This document shows positions 10,634-21,797 of a DNA stretch of 64,000 bases, piece after piece (within the stretch, counting starts at the first letter, position 1; every line of letters starts with the position of its first letter). Both the position numbers and the translations under genes were made by a program. The notes under the pieces are model-generated. The model saw nothing but the letters and a program-made list of their open reading frames with translations, was not told where the DNA came from and made no database searches. Source of the DNA: Isoetes taiwanensis. Its lineage: Eukaryota; Streptophyta; Lycopodiopsida; Isoetales; Isoetaceae. The DNA lies in NCBI GenBank assembly GCA_021234155.1, contig JAJEKV010000020.1, forward strand, positions 9,364,142-9,428,141. Direction: 5' to 3'.

Positions 10634-12065
10634 AGTTCACTTATACGACGTGCTCGACTTCAACAGAAAGTGCAGAAGGATAAATAAATTATTTTGTTTT
10701 AGTGTGCTTGGAGTCGATGGTAGGTTTGTCGATTTAGGTTACCCTTCGTCGGTGGCCATCATGGGTCGTACGTACCATCGTTTGCTTCCAACAAAAGACA
10801 CGGGGCATCCCATACATTGGTATATATATGATGATTCACAACGTTACACGCAGGCGGGTTTTCAAAATGCCATTCTAGTGGGTTGCAACCATCGGATCAA
10901 TCCTTGATCCAATAAATCCGTTTATTAGAAATCTTCGAACAATGGGGAGCATGCGTATGCCTTCGGCATACATTACGATTGAAGGTGTAATCGGGGGTGA
11001 TGAAATGGCGGCCATTGCAGAGGTTAGTAACACGACCGACATTGCACCCCGAGTTGCAGGATTCTGGGCTCGGAATGAGGGTGAACCGACTTTCATTAAC
11101 ATTCTTGATCCCATATACGAACCTTTGCAGTATCCACTCCTCTTCCCACATGGTACACCAGGATGGGGCCCAATGAATGAACATGGGTTAACACAATTAC
11201 AGTGGTACAGAGCAAGGCTGTTCCATGAGGACACTTTCATCGACTCGGGCGTTTATGTGGAGAGTACCTAGTTGACATGTATTCGAGAGTTGAAGATGCA
11301 CGGCTAAATTACTTCAGGACTTCTGTCTTTCGGAACAGACGAATTCAATACGAGGAGGACTATTCCGAACGAGAGAATGACGACCAGAGTAATATTATAT
11401 TACCTTCATCGTTTCTGGGTTGCCAGAGATGGTGCTCTGTACAGGTTGCTGATGCATTAGCACTTTCTAGGTCAAAGGAACGTCCAACCCTATTCATTAC
11501 GATGACTATGAATACAGACTGGCCAGAGATAAGGAGCACCCTTAGACCCGGACAGAATGCGTCTGACATACCCATGACTGTCGTTCGATGCTTTCATGGG
11601 CGATTAAAGCGATTGAAAGAATTGTTACATAAATTCTTCCAACGTGTGTCGTACATAATAACGGTGGTAGAGTTTCAAAAACGTGGACTCCCACACTCCC
11701 ATCTTGTGTTGCGTACGGAGCCAGATATACCGATAGAATGTGTCGATGAAATCATATCTGCAGAACTGCCAACTAATCCGATTCTTCGTGGTCAGGTTCA
11801 AAAATTCATGACTCACAGACATTCTGATAGGTGCTCCCCAGGCAATTCTTCATGCTGCTACCACTATCCAAAACCAATCAATTCAACTACGCATCTTGAC
11901 TCGAAAGGCTACGTGCAATACAAGAGGAGGAGTATAGACGATGCATGGGTAGTCCCATACAACGCATTCTTACTCCATGAACTCGATTGTCATATTATGG
12001 TTGATATCACGTCCACTGTACATGTCTTTTCTTATCTATATGGCTACATATATTAGGGGTTTGAT
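10634..12065 (+). pseudogene. Helitron Rep HUH endonuclease region, copy A
   Basis: Rep is the rolling-circle nuclease that nicks and joins Helitron ends. The frame runs in pieces: GVDGRFVDLGYPSS and HWYIYDDSQRYTQAGF (10650-10904); GSMRMPSAYITIEG to LDPIYEPLQYPLLFPHGTPGW (10942-11271); then the Helitron_like_N block from YSRVEDARLNYFRTS with RPTLFITMTMN to the HUH motif in EFQKRGLPHSHLVLR at about 11670-11710 (two His flanking one residue). RHSDRCSPGNSSCCYHYPK (about 11815-11870) and DDAWVVPYNAFLLHELDCH follow. Frame changes occur near 10870-10940 and 11270. The protein is then broken at 12066 by an insertion, and the downstream part is truncated. The HUH domain is better preserved here than in copy B. 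Confidence 0.85.
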
Positions 12066-12438
12066 CAGTGTAGTACCGTACTTCCCGTACCATACATGTA
12101 TAGTACGGGGTAACGTACGAGGGCCAGTTTAACGTACAAACATACGTCAAAAGGTGTTGTTTAAAGTACGCGTATGGTACGTACGGTACCATAAAATACG
12201 TACGGTACGTATGTTAACCCAAAAAAAAATTATTTATTTTTTATTTTTTTTGAAAAGTACATGTACCGTACCTACAAAGTACGTACCATACGGGTACGTA
12301 AACAACAAACCAATTTTTTTTTTCTTATTTGATGTACAAAATGAAGAAGCGTCGCACAAGACGCATTACAAGTCGCGGTACCTTAAGTATGGAAAAACGT
12401 AGCGCGACGCAGCGTAACCCCTGCTAATCTCGCTGATA
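12066..12438. mobile_element. GTAC-rich MITE-like insertion in Rep copy A
   Basis: Absent from copy B, where the flanks join directly at 23943-23950. The left half holds many GTAC palindromes (gtacgtacggtac and relatives at about 12070-12210), and the 12260-12305 part carries inverted versions, separated by A/T runs. A possible duplicated TGAT borders the insert. No coding capacity. It looks like a small non-autonomous foldback element; superfamily not determined. Confidence 0.6.
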
Positions 12439-13007
12439 CTGCCTAGATTTCGGATAACGCGATAGAGGCATACGCCGCGGAACCATGCGTCCAAGTCATA
12501 AGGAGGCAAAGCGTCGTGCTAAGATAGAAGTCACGATCGCGAACATTCATCCGAACACGATCCACGAGGACAATCTTCTAGATCAAGTAACGTAAATGAG
12601 ATACATGACTACTTAAAGTGGCGCTATCTTTACGCCATGGAGGCATCACGAAGGATAATGTCATCGACATAACGAACAAATCCACTCGGCTTGTTAAATG
12701 CCTACCTCTCCATCCGGCTGTTTTCGAACACGAAGTCATTATTAGACCGATACCTCTTACGACACTGTTGATCGGCATTCGATGCACTCACATACATTCA
12801 ATATTATGAACAGTATACGCTCACAGCGTATAGTCCGTCATTAGCATCTCAAGCTGGCTCTTACATAGAACAAGAGCAAGAAGGATTTACTAAAAACATT
12901 GTGAGGAAAAGGTCAAGGCAGCCATTAGTAAGTAGGATACGCTTGCTTTTACCTAGGGTCGGCGAGGCATTCTACCTGAGACAACTTTTGTTGCATCGTC
13001 CCTTCGT
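12439..13007 (+). pseudogene. Rep-helicase linker, copy A, truncated at the tandem junction
   Basis: Counterpart of 23949-24500. It ends in sequence matching VGEAFYLRQFLL of copy B and then switches at a shared ACATG to the start of copy B. Frame is not maintained. Several CAG/CTG sites of copy B read CGG, CG or CCG here. Confidence 0.6.
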
Positions 13008-13161
13008 ACATGGCCTTGCCTGGTTGAGTAAAAGGGAAATCTTGGCCGAATCTCATTGAATTCCATGAATTTAGTGAAGGATAACGTGACATTTATGGAG
13101 GAATCTTTGTGTCACTATAAATTTGGAGTTCCCTGCTAGATGTTCTACTGTAGAAGAACTC

Positions 13162-13663
13162 ATGGGTTCAAGAAAAAGGAAGTCTCACGATGTCTTTGGT
13201 GATTGTATGCATGAATTTGCTCCGGAACCAAAGAGGGCAAGAACAGATGTATTTCCAGAGCCAACTAGGTCCACAATTCGCCTGCTAGTTGCCGTTGATG
13301 GCTGGCTCAATTTTGATGGCTGTAATCCTGCAATAAGAGATGACCTGAATGGTGGGCTACCTGACATAGAATTTGAGCTGCCCAAACAGGTAGAATCGTT
13401 TCAGCCGGCTGATATTGTAAACGACACAGACTTTGAACTGCCCAAACAGGTTGAAGCCCGAACAGGTGGAATCCTTTCACCTGGCTGACATTGTAGAAGA
13501 ACGTCCTGATATTGGAATGCTGTCGTACCTGTTTGGCTGTGATAATGTGTTCGTGTGCAATGAGTGCCTCTGCTTCGTTGACGGTGGAGAAATCGATGAA
13601 TTTGGTCGTTGCAAGCGTTGCCTTAAGGAATCTGGAGGTGCACCTTTATGGGTTCTAAACTGA
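13162..13663 (+). CDS. Helitron accessory ORF-a: nuclear-looking protein with a four-Cys finger
   Basis: The likely start is ATG at 13162, giving MGSRKRKSHDVFGDC; the KRK and PKRARTD patches (residues about 4-30) look like nuclear localisation signals. The middle holds a roughly 20-residue repeat: FELPKQVESFQPADIVNDTD, then FELPKQVE, then a third diverged unit with SFHLADIVEERPD. The C-terminus has CNECLCFVDGGEIDEFGRCKRC, cut here after 20 residues by policy only in quotation: two CX2C pairs about 15 residues apart, a probable zinc finger, ending PLWVLN*. One frameshift near 13455 (in gcccgaacagg, where the repeat predicts a slightly different base order) joins the two frames. I recognise no family. 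It sits upstream of ORF-b and Rep on the same strand. Confidence 0.5.
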
Positions 13664-14414
13664 CCCCGCTAATAATGTAGTATGAACACTTCTGTTTCAG
13701 CCATCTTTCAATGGAAAAATAGCGTGGATTATAAGTTTTAGCCTTCTGTCTGTGTTAGTTCTGTGTTCAAAATTGTTGAACCATGTGTCAGATCATTTGT
13801 CTCCCATCCTGTGTTCTAAACTCCCCATCAATTTCCTGCAGAACAAAGTCAACTTGTTGAATAACATTGTAATTTTGTAAGATAAACTAGTTAACTTACT
13901 TTCAAAAACAAAATGAGTTCAATCCAGACTTACCACAGAGGGAATACCTGGTGCATGGACGACAAACTTGGCTTGGGTTGCATTTGACAATAAATCCATG
14001 ATAAATCCCAGTCTAAGATCTCCAAGACTCGCCTTCAATATTCCTGCAAAAAAAATATATGGCTGTAAAAGCCATTCGAAGATATAGTTCAGGACTTACA
14101 ACACGATCAATATGCCCTTTTGTTGACGAATCTTCCTTCCTTATCAGGATTTAATCACCATAAGATCTATCACAGCAAATGAAGTCTAGCTTCATTACGG
14201 CACAGCACCCAGGCTATTCCAAGCGAGCAAAGAATGGTGCAAAGCGGCAAGTACCAGATCTTCTATGACCTCTTAGAGGCCCGATTGATCTGCCCTGATC
14301 AGACCATCTTGAATTGCAAGGATTAGAGCAGCCTAGAGGGCTTCCAAGCTCTTTAAAATCCGGACACTAGGGTATAACAGACGGCTAAGACTTGCCAGGC
14401 TCTCTGTTAACATC

Positions 14415-14816
14415 TCAAAATGGGCTCCCCTGCTTAGAGAGATAGGGATGCGGCGAGGCGGCCATGCTATTGCTACAATTGCTACTAGATTCATCCTCTA
14501 GACTACTGATATCAGGGAACCAGCGATTTCTGTCATGAACCCTATCAAATAAGCTGAACAGATGAGGACTGGATGGTGCAGAGTCCTGCTTCACTACTTC
14601 CACAGAAATGCAGATCCGGAATAGCTCCCCGGGTTTGGCATTGTGAAAACCCAAGCGGTAATGTGATTCTATGGAAAAAAATGCAAGGAAAAAAAAACCA
14701 CGAAGCGAATCCAATACGGACAAAAAAATTATGGACAAAAAGATTGAATGGGTAAACCGTCCCGACCTAAGGGCCGATTGGTCTAAGAATATACGAGGGA
14801 AAAGGATTTGGGGCAA
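14415..14816 (-). CDS. Minus-strand open frame inside the Helitron, possible captured exon
   Basis: A 133-codon open frame on the opposite strand to the Helitron genes. From about residue 50 it reads like ordinary protein: HYRLGFHNAKPGELFRICIS, then SSPHLFSLFDRVHDRNRW, then SSLEDESSSNCSNSM and SPHPYLSKQGSPF*. The first 45 residues are hydrophobic low-complexity and probably non-coding. The corresponding DNA in copy A (about 4205-4600) is degraded. I do not recognise it. A captured host exon is possible because Helitrons often carry them; chance is not excluded. Confidence 0.25.
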   Translation of the reverse strand: MPQILFPRIFLDQSALRSGRFTHSIFLSIIFLSVLDSLRGFFFLAFFSIESHYRLGFHNAKPGELFRICISVEVVKQDSAPSSPHLFSLFDRVHDRNRWFPDISSLEDESSSNCSNSMAASPHPYLSKQGSPF

Positions 14817-14832
14817 ATTGGAAAGAACCTTG

Positions 14833-15200
14833 CTGAGATGACGTCAAGATGTGATCTGGTGATCGCTGAGATGACGTCATGATGTGATCTGGTGATTGCT
14901 AATATATTCTTTGACGTGAGGTTTTATCGGGGATGGCAATAACTCCTCCAGCCAGAATAGCTTCCTATTTATCCTGTCTACGGCTTCGGATATTATATGG
15001 TGCCCACATTCATAATTACCCGATATTTCTCTCTTAACTCTCCTATAAATGCTTGCAAAAATGAAATCATTTAAGTGTTACCCGATATTTCTCTCTTAAC
15101 TCTCTTATAAATGCTTGCAAAAATGAAATCATTTAAGTGTATAATCAGATTTGCTTCACAAGTGTCCACATCTTAGTGGATGTGCACCTATATAAATATG
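14833..15200 (+). promoter_or_regulatory. Promoter-like block: two TGACGTCA sites and a TATA box
   Basis: TGACGTCA palindromes at 14839-14846 and 14872-14879 lie in a 33-bp tandem repeat. This octamer is the classic target of TGA/CREB-type bZIP factors. About 310 bp further on, ctatataaatat at 15188-15199 is a good plant TATA box, and a pyrimidine-rich leader follows. A roughly 60-70-bp repeat lies between (15020-15140). Copy A has the TATA box but only decayed octamers. It could drive ORF-b, ORF-c and Rep. Inference from motifs only. Confidence 0.4.
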
Positions 15201-15928
15201 AGGGTTCCGCTTTCGATCCACAACGACTCATCTGCTTGAGTTTTTGGGCGCTTGCTTCTCCCTTCCTGATTGTCTTGGCAAGGTATAATGGGGTAGTATT
15301 TCCCCCCCCCTATCCTTAAATTTTAGTGTTCTTCATTCACATGTGCTTTGATCTGAATTCATGCATCCCACCCCTCCCCCTCCCCCCCCTCTTCCATTTC
15401 TTTGTTCTAGCTATTTCTTTGTGTTTTGGGTCCCTTCGTTATGCCTTCCTATTTCCCTTGAGTTCCCCTCCTATAACGTTAGCACTTTCTCTTCATCCAA
15501 TCCACCCTCCCCCCCCCCTCAAAAAAAAAAAAAAGCTCCATATTTGAACATCAAGATCCCTCTACATGTGGTTTCTTGATAACATGTTACTTTAATGCAC
15601 TATTTTGTTTCCCCTTTGTATTTGCCTTTCTATAGTAGTTGTTTTTTCTCCTTTCTATAGTGTTAGCGCTTTCCCATTGCATCCCCTCCCCCCTCCACTC
15701 CGTATAATTGCAGTATTGAGTTCCCTTTACATGTGTTCCCCTTATGATATGCTACTTTAATGCACTACTTTGTTTAAGCACCTTGATTGGGCCTCAACTC
15801 CAACTTTTCCTTCTTTCAAGCTAACTCTTCACAATGAAAGGTACGTCCCTTTGTTTTATATAATTCAATTCAATTATATTCAATAAATATGCTTCAATTC
15901 TTTGAGTATCCCATGATAGGTGGGTTGA

Positions 15929-17743
15929 TAATAGAATAGAATAGAATAGAATAGAATAGAATAGAATACATTAACGTCCCTCAGGCCGTGAGGCCCCCGG
16001 ACTTATGTAGCATCCTGCGAGCTCCCATAGGGTGCTGCCAGCAAACAGACGCATAGGTTTTATGTAGCCATCTAGCGGGCTTCACTTGTTCTTTATATAT
16101 TACCCGCATCGTGTTTATAGCGGGCTTCTTGGCCATACACAAATGCATCGTTATAAACAGTTTTGAATCCAGACTTTGTGGGCTTTCTACGATCCGCCTC
16201 TTCCAGGTGCTTTTCGTTATTAGCCCTCTCTCTTTGTGCACCCGGGTGTCTTATTATCATTTCTTTTATAGCTTTTCGCTATATACGTGAGTGTCTCTTC
16301 TTTGTCCATCGGTGGGGGAGGGAGATCCCACTTCACCTTTGTTAAATTTGGACCTTTATGCGTTGTAAACCCGGCACGCCCTTTACCATGTGCTCTTCGT
16401 CTTCTATTTTCTGGAGTCACATACTCGGCATATTCGCTCTGCTTTCTATCTATTTTCCTCCATCTGTCTTTCTCAATTCGGTCGTGGCTTCCCATCTGAA
16501 TCGCCAACGTTCCCCTGTTGCTCTTATTCAACATGCCGCTTTTTGTATGTGATATGCCCTATCCGTCCCCAGATTGAAGGTTTCCAATAGCCATTACGCT
16601 TGGGTCCTTAATGCTTTGCCGGCCGGTTCTCATTGCTTTTTCCTGTCCATTCTTCGTCCCCAACCGCTTGTATAATCGGACTTAGTTGCATCCCCATATT
16701 CTTTGTCCATTTCGCCAAATTAAACCATCCTTTTGCATTTGTTATGTCCGTCTTTGTCGTTCATATCGCTAGTGACGCCAGTTTGTCCTCTTTCCCATAT
16801 CTATTGTCCTTTATTAGGTATCTAGCCGTTTCTTTCCCGAGCCCCTCACTTCCATTGGCTTTTCCCAAGTCTCATAAAAGATTGTTGCCAATGATGTACT
16901 GTCTTCACCTGAATTTCCGTCCCATGCCATTGCCTCGGTATGCCTTCTTGTTTTCCCATTTCTTTTCGGCCAGGGCCTGGTCCCCATGTCTCACATCCAG
17001 TTACAAGCTGTGTTGATGCTACTATCGTCTTTGAATAGATATGCTTTGATTTCCCAATTGGTGATCATTGTTGTTGCAATAATTCATCATGATGTAGTAA
17101 TTGCCTATTTGCTTTTTGAATAAGTATCTGCTCCCTTCGACCATCTCCCCCATGTATGCATTACCCCGGATACTGCATGCCTATGGCTTCCTCGATTCCT
17201 CCCCTTGCATCTAAATGGCTTTTGTTTTGTCTTTGTCCGAAGGTCACTATTTTTGTTTTCCTGGGTTGGATTTATCGGTCCTGTCTCCTCACAAAATTCC
17301 TCTAGTATCTCCAAGATTCTGCATCCCTTTGGCTTTGGTCGCCATCATACCTAAATCATCCGCATATAGCATTATTGGGACTTTTGTTTTCCCTATCATT
17401 GGTGCTTCTTTGTCTCCCTGTCTTTCCACGACAAATTCTGTAAAAGCATCTATGTATATCCCAAATAGTGTGGGTGATAGTGGACAGCCTTGTTTAACTC
17501 CCTTCGTATCGCATTCTATGGCTTCTCCTCCCTCATTGTTTTGGCATACACCTTTTTGGTATAGCCTTGCGATTGATCCTACTAACCCTTCTGGTGCTCT
17601 TAGTCCTATTAGCCTAAGTAGAAGTTTATCTCTAGGCACTGTGTCGAAGGCTTTTTTAAAGTCCACGAAGCAGCATATGATCTTCTTGTTATTCTCCTTT
17701 GTCTGCTCTATCATTATCCTTAGAGTCACCTTTGTCTGTCCAC
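15929..17743 (-). mobile_element. 5'-truncated LINE with a (TATTC)n tail, inserted in Helitron copy B
   Basis: The empty site is seen in copy A around 5668-5680. On the minus strand the fragment begins inside the reverse transcriptase palm and ends in about eight TATTC units (complement of 15929-15968), not a poly-A tail. It includes 17289-17743 with the RT motifs CFVDFKKAFDTVPRDK, TKGVKQGCPLSPTLFGIYID and the catalytic MLYADDLGM. Frameshifted downstream text follows: EEFCEETG around 17300, and PENRRRRAHGKGRAGF near 16400, which resembles a C-terminal basic region. The motif set differs from the L1 elements elsewhere in the window. Dead copy. Confidence 0.75.
17289..17743 (-). pseudogene. LINE reverse transcriptase palm fragment
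   Basis: About 150 codons open on the minus strand. Motif A (FVDFKKAFDTV), motif B (KQGCPLSPTLF) and motif C (YADD) are all present and correctly spaced. The frame fails just after GMQNLGDTRGIL. The N-terminal endonuclease is absent because of 5' truncation. Confidence 0.8.
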
Positions 17744-17752
17744 TGATTTCAG

Positions 17753-18106
17753 ATGGGCAAGCCATTGCCGGAGGCTAACGTCAACATGACGTCTAAAATA
17801 AAACAATTTCTATACGTAGCAATTAAAGGACATGGAGACCAGTTATACCACGGCGAGTGTGGTTGGATTCACGGTTCATCTGAGTTGTTGTTTGATGCTT
17901 TAGTTGTGAAGCGCTTCCTCCTTTGCTCCCTCCTCCATAAATTAGCAGTGGAAACAAACCATCCATCTGGCGTCGTCCCTTACTTGCTCCAAAAACATAT
18001 GGGCTGCGACTCCCTTGATCCTTCAGGCATTTTCAAAGTGAATATCGAGTTAATGGATAGTCGAGTTGAAATTGGGATATTTAGTGATGATTGTTTCTAT
18101 AATTAG
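17753..18106 (+). CDS. Helitron accessory ORF-b, copy B
   Basis: 117-aa open frame starting at ATG 17753 directly after ttcag, which could be a splice acceptor. Same protein as 5689-6038 with a few substitutions (for example HGECGWIHG against HVECGWIHG), same stop. Central motif NHPSGVVPYLLQKHMGCD, C-terminus IGIFSDDCFYN. No recognised domain. The LINE inserted just upstream at about 17743 separates it from its former leader. Confidence 0.55.
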   Translation: MGKPLPEANVNMTSKIKQFLYVAIKGHGDQLYHGECGWIHGSSELLFDALVVKRFLLCSLLHKLAVETNHPSGVVPYLLQKHMGCDSLDPSGIFKVNIELMDSRVEIGIFSDDCFYN

Positions 18107-18226
18107 TAGTTGATCAGACCTGGAACATCAAGTGTACTTTTGACCTTAAATGTTGTTGGCATGATGCATGGTATTGAATATATGTGCATTGGCTTAATTT
18201 GGTGTTTGACTCTTGCACTGTAGTAA

Positions 18227-18635
18227 ATGGCGGAAATGATCGTAGAGACCGTCGATTCCATAGTCGAATTAGAAAACGGGGTTGGTGAATGCTCAACGGT
18301 TTATGATGTGGATGCACGTCTAAAAAACAAGAAGAACAACAATAAGAGAAAAAAATTGGTTGTAGGGGGGGGCGAACTCTCGAGAGTACAGGCGAAATCA
18401 GATTGCCTCACGCATATCATCGTACAGGACATGCCCTCCTCTGACGATGACAAAAAAATTGCAAGCGCAATCAGATAGGTTCTTCCAAGAATTAGATAAA
18501 ATGTCTAAGGATGCAACCACTCTTTCCATTAGCACTAAAAGGCTTACTGCACAATTAACTCGCCTCCATCGACTGCTCCAGATTGTTGAGGCTAGTGATG
18601 CTGCCTTGAGTGCGGCTTTGATAGGGGAGTTGTAG
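18227..18635 (+). CDS. Helitron accessory ORF-c, copy B (frame change at a G-run)
   Basis: Starts ATG GCG GAA at 18227 (MAEMIVETVDSIVELENGVG) and has the same basic KNKKNNNKRKK patch. After an 8-G run at 18365-18372 it reads LSRVQAKSDCLTHIIVQDMP and SSDDDKKIASAIR before a stop at about 18478. The C-terminal helix DKMSKDATTLSISTKRLTAQ to AALIGEL* lies in the next frame to 18635. See the copy A entry for the comparison. Function unknown. Confidence 0.45.
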
Positions 18636-18789
18636 AGGCATTAGACAGTAATAGAAATTTATATAATCATGCTATTACAACAGACCTACTATTATGGTAT
18701 ATATACAATATGTATCCACTTATTATGCAAGTCACATATACTTCATTCTACTTCCAGATATTCAATGTCTTTCTTAATCGACGCGATAT

Positions 18790-19008
18790 ATGGATGATTC
18801 TAAAGGAAGCGAACAGACGAAAGTTCTCCTCCTACATCAATTCAGTAGAAAGCCCTTCGTGCTTGCAATAGTGTGTGGATTAGACATGGATGCTAGCCTA
18901 TCGAACTCCGCTGAAAACCACATAGAAATTAATGGCAGTACAAGACCATATGCACATTTAAGGGCAATGGCAAGAGAGCGAACTAGACAACTCCGATCAG
19001 AGCGATAG
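18790..19008 (+). CDS. Short ORF at the start of the Rep region, copy B
   Basis: ATG at 18790 (MDDSKGSEQTKVLLLHQFSR) to MARERTRQLRSER*, 72 codons. The Arg-rich end resembles the basic N-terminus of Rep. In copy A the same DNA leads almost directly into the RERVRENARQ text, whereas here a 2.7-kb insert separates them. Probably a piece of the Rep leader. Confidence 0.35.
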   Translation: MDDSKGSEQTKVLLLHQFSRKPFVLAIVCGLDMDASLSNSAENHIEINGSTRPYAHLRAMARERTRQLRSER

Positions 19009-19067
19009 AGGGAAGGGGACATAGTGTACCGATAGTAGGTTATATAGAGAGGAATCTTCAAAGCGAG

Positions 19068-21766
19068 AGAAGAAGAAGAAGAAGAAGAAGAAGAAGAAGG
19101 GAATATTCTCTTCGAATCTTCTCTTCTTTGGAATGATAAAGAGTTATAAATGCATGAGACTTTAGGAAACAAGGATCTTAGCAGTTGAAACCGGGGTCTT
19201 AAATCAAATACAAAACAAATATGCAAATATGAGAATATTGCACAATGGCATCTTCCAATAGAGTTGATGATGTACAATGGCCTAAATATACATATTTGAT
19301 GAAAAAATTCCAATGGTTATAAAGTTCCTATAGTTAAAACTATGAATTTATAGAGAATATAATGGATATATTATTTATCCAAAGGTTGTGTATAAAGTAC
19401 CCATGATTATCAAGTGTCATAAATATTCTTGTATGACAAAAAATAAGATTTTCCTTTCTTTAAAACTTATGCATGCATTTCCTTATGTGCAAGCTTGACA
19501 AATGGTGGTCTACATGCAAATATAATTTGCATGCAACTAAGATAACATGCCAAAAAAATTGCTTCGTGGATTAAAACATGGTTGTCAAATATGGGATATG
19601 GGTGCATGTCGAAATGGCAAAAAGGTCTTATCAAAGATGCCCAAATATGTTGTACACCTTGCAAACGTGGCCTTCTAGCATGAAGAATTGTTTGGGGCTT
19701 TTCTAAAGCATTGTTTTGGTACATATCCATTTTAATTTCCAGGGTTTATAGGAAAAAACAAGTTAGGGCCGATTTGGCCTTTAGATTTTTGACCGCTTTC
19801 GTGCCTTGGTCGCATACAAAGCTTTTGATCGCCCCAAAAGGTCGGTTGACAGATTTTCGAAGCCTCAATAGGTTGCCTGTATGCTCTGTGGCCGAAAATA
19901 TGGAAGAGTAGATGATCTAAAACGTGGACTTTTGGCTCTTGACTGGAGTTTGGAGCTTTCAAGAAGCGGATATGGCAGTCAATCATGAAAAATGGGATGC
20001 CGATTCTGCTGGAGCTAATAAATAATACCAGGAAATAGAACACCGGATGCTCTTACTCAGGTTTGATTTACTGTTTATGTGTTGCTTGTAGCTTAAACGA
20101 ATATTTCTGCAAAATACATCTTGTCTGCAAGATCAACCAAGCAAAAAGGCATTTTCGTTTGCAAACTTGCTATGCAACAGTATGTTCTTGGAACTTCATT
20201 ACTATGCTAAACCTTTTTGCCTTCTAATAGATGGTGTGAAATCTGAGTCACTTAACTCAAAAGATGCTGGTGAGGCTTACTTGCGTGAAGGCACAGATGC
20301 CATGGCATGAAGGGCAAGGCCATCAACGGCAAACGAAAATCAAATGGCTCTGCATAAAGACAACCGGCAGATGATAGGAGCGAAAACAACTCAGGTTTTT
20401 ATGCTCTAGTTGATCTAAAATTGTCATGTTACATGGCGCAGTATGAAAAACAGATTTCATTACCTCCATAGTTTTCTTTATGCTGCTATTGCTTCTTAGA
20501 AAACTGTTTGATTGTGCAAGGATTCCACTGGCTGATTTATTGAGACTTGCTTATGACCTAACTCAGCTGGTTGGTGCATTAATCTAAATTTTATGAAATG
20601 AAAGATGCTATAGAACTACGTAGCAGAGTAACCATATGTGATATCTTTCTGAACATATCAAGCTATAGAACATATGCGATATCATTCTGGGCTTGAAATA
20701 GGACTCTATTCTTAAGATCTGCTGGACTAAATTGTCTTATGCACGAAAGGTAGATGAGCTTGCTTTTGCTATTTGCATTGCATAATACAGGGTAGTATAC
20801 ACCTGCCATAAATATCGTGTGCTGGGCCTACTATGAGATATAAGCTTAGTATGATGCTTGTTATGTTATGATAAGAAATTGATTACACTATGCTCTATAT
20901 TTTAATAATGACTAATGCACTAAAACTTCATACTCTGGCTGAAATAACGTGGCTTGTAAAGTGGGAAATGCCTCTCTGAGATAATTCTATATGATGCTAG
21001 ATGGACTATATGCTGAGATTCTAAAGCTCATAGGTGGATAAATTAGTCTTTAGAGATTGAATCGGGAAACTATAAATTTTTATAATCCTATACTTTATGA
21101 TACAAAATTGGAGATTATTTGAGATGTTTATATTGCTAAAAATATTGTTATTCCAGGTTTCTTTCTTGTTAATGTCTAACTCAGGGCAAAAGGATACAAT
21201 TGGTGATCGGCGATGTCGAGAGACCCAATGTACCTTTTGGCCCTTACACATTTACCATTATCATGCTAATTGTGTATTGATTGGCTGCAGGTACGGGTTC
21301 TCTCCTCTAATTGTCTCTGTTTTGCTGTTAGAGTTGGCGTTGACGTGGAAATGGAACAACTGGAAACGTAAGAGATGGAAGAAGATGCACTTTGATAGCG
21401 ACACATATGAGATATGTATACAAATGTGGTTTATATAGGAATTCAGTTGAAAACTCTATACATTATACTGTGTACTTAAATTGATTAAATGGAAAGATTT
21501 ATACATTCTAAATGATTGCATTCTGATATCTTACATTCTAGATGCTAAACTTTTCAAATTGATTAAACTAGAAAAACATATTGGGAAATAAAGTTGATAC
21601 CTCTATTTTAGTGTATAAGATCATTATTCCAACCAAATAAAGGTTACCTTATGCTGTGGCTTGGGTTTTACCCTTGATGGATATATGGGAAACGTTTACA
21701 TCTTGAACGGAACTATATTTTTGTATTTATGCATATATGGTGTAAGTCTAGATGTAAATATGTGAA

Positions 21767-21797
<31 letters not shown>

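Larger units (their letters stand above)
2756..13007 (+). mobile_element. Helitron, tandem copy A (truncated in Rep-helicase)
   Basis: First of two head-to-tail copies of one large Helitron-derived unit. It matches copy B segment by segment: 2756-5660 with 13008-15928, 5680-7020 with 17750-19060, 7020-7553 with 21878-22412, 10634-12065 with 22531-23948 and 12439-12995 with 23949-24500. It contains ORF-a (broken), ORF-b, ORF-c, the Rep N-terminal region and the Rep HUH domain. It stops before the helicase at about 13000, where sequence equivalent to 24490-24500 joins the start of copy B at a shared ACATG. Two insertions are private to this copy: a gag-only LTR element (7555-10633) and a GTAC-rich insert (12066-12438). 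Helitrons move by rolling-circle replication using a Rep/Pif1 protein. I could not recognise the canonical TC and CTRR ends, so true termini are unknown. Confidence 0.85.
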
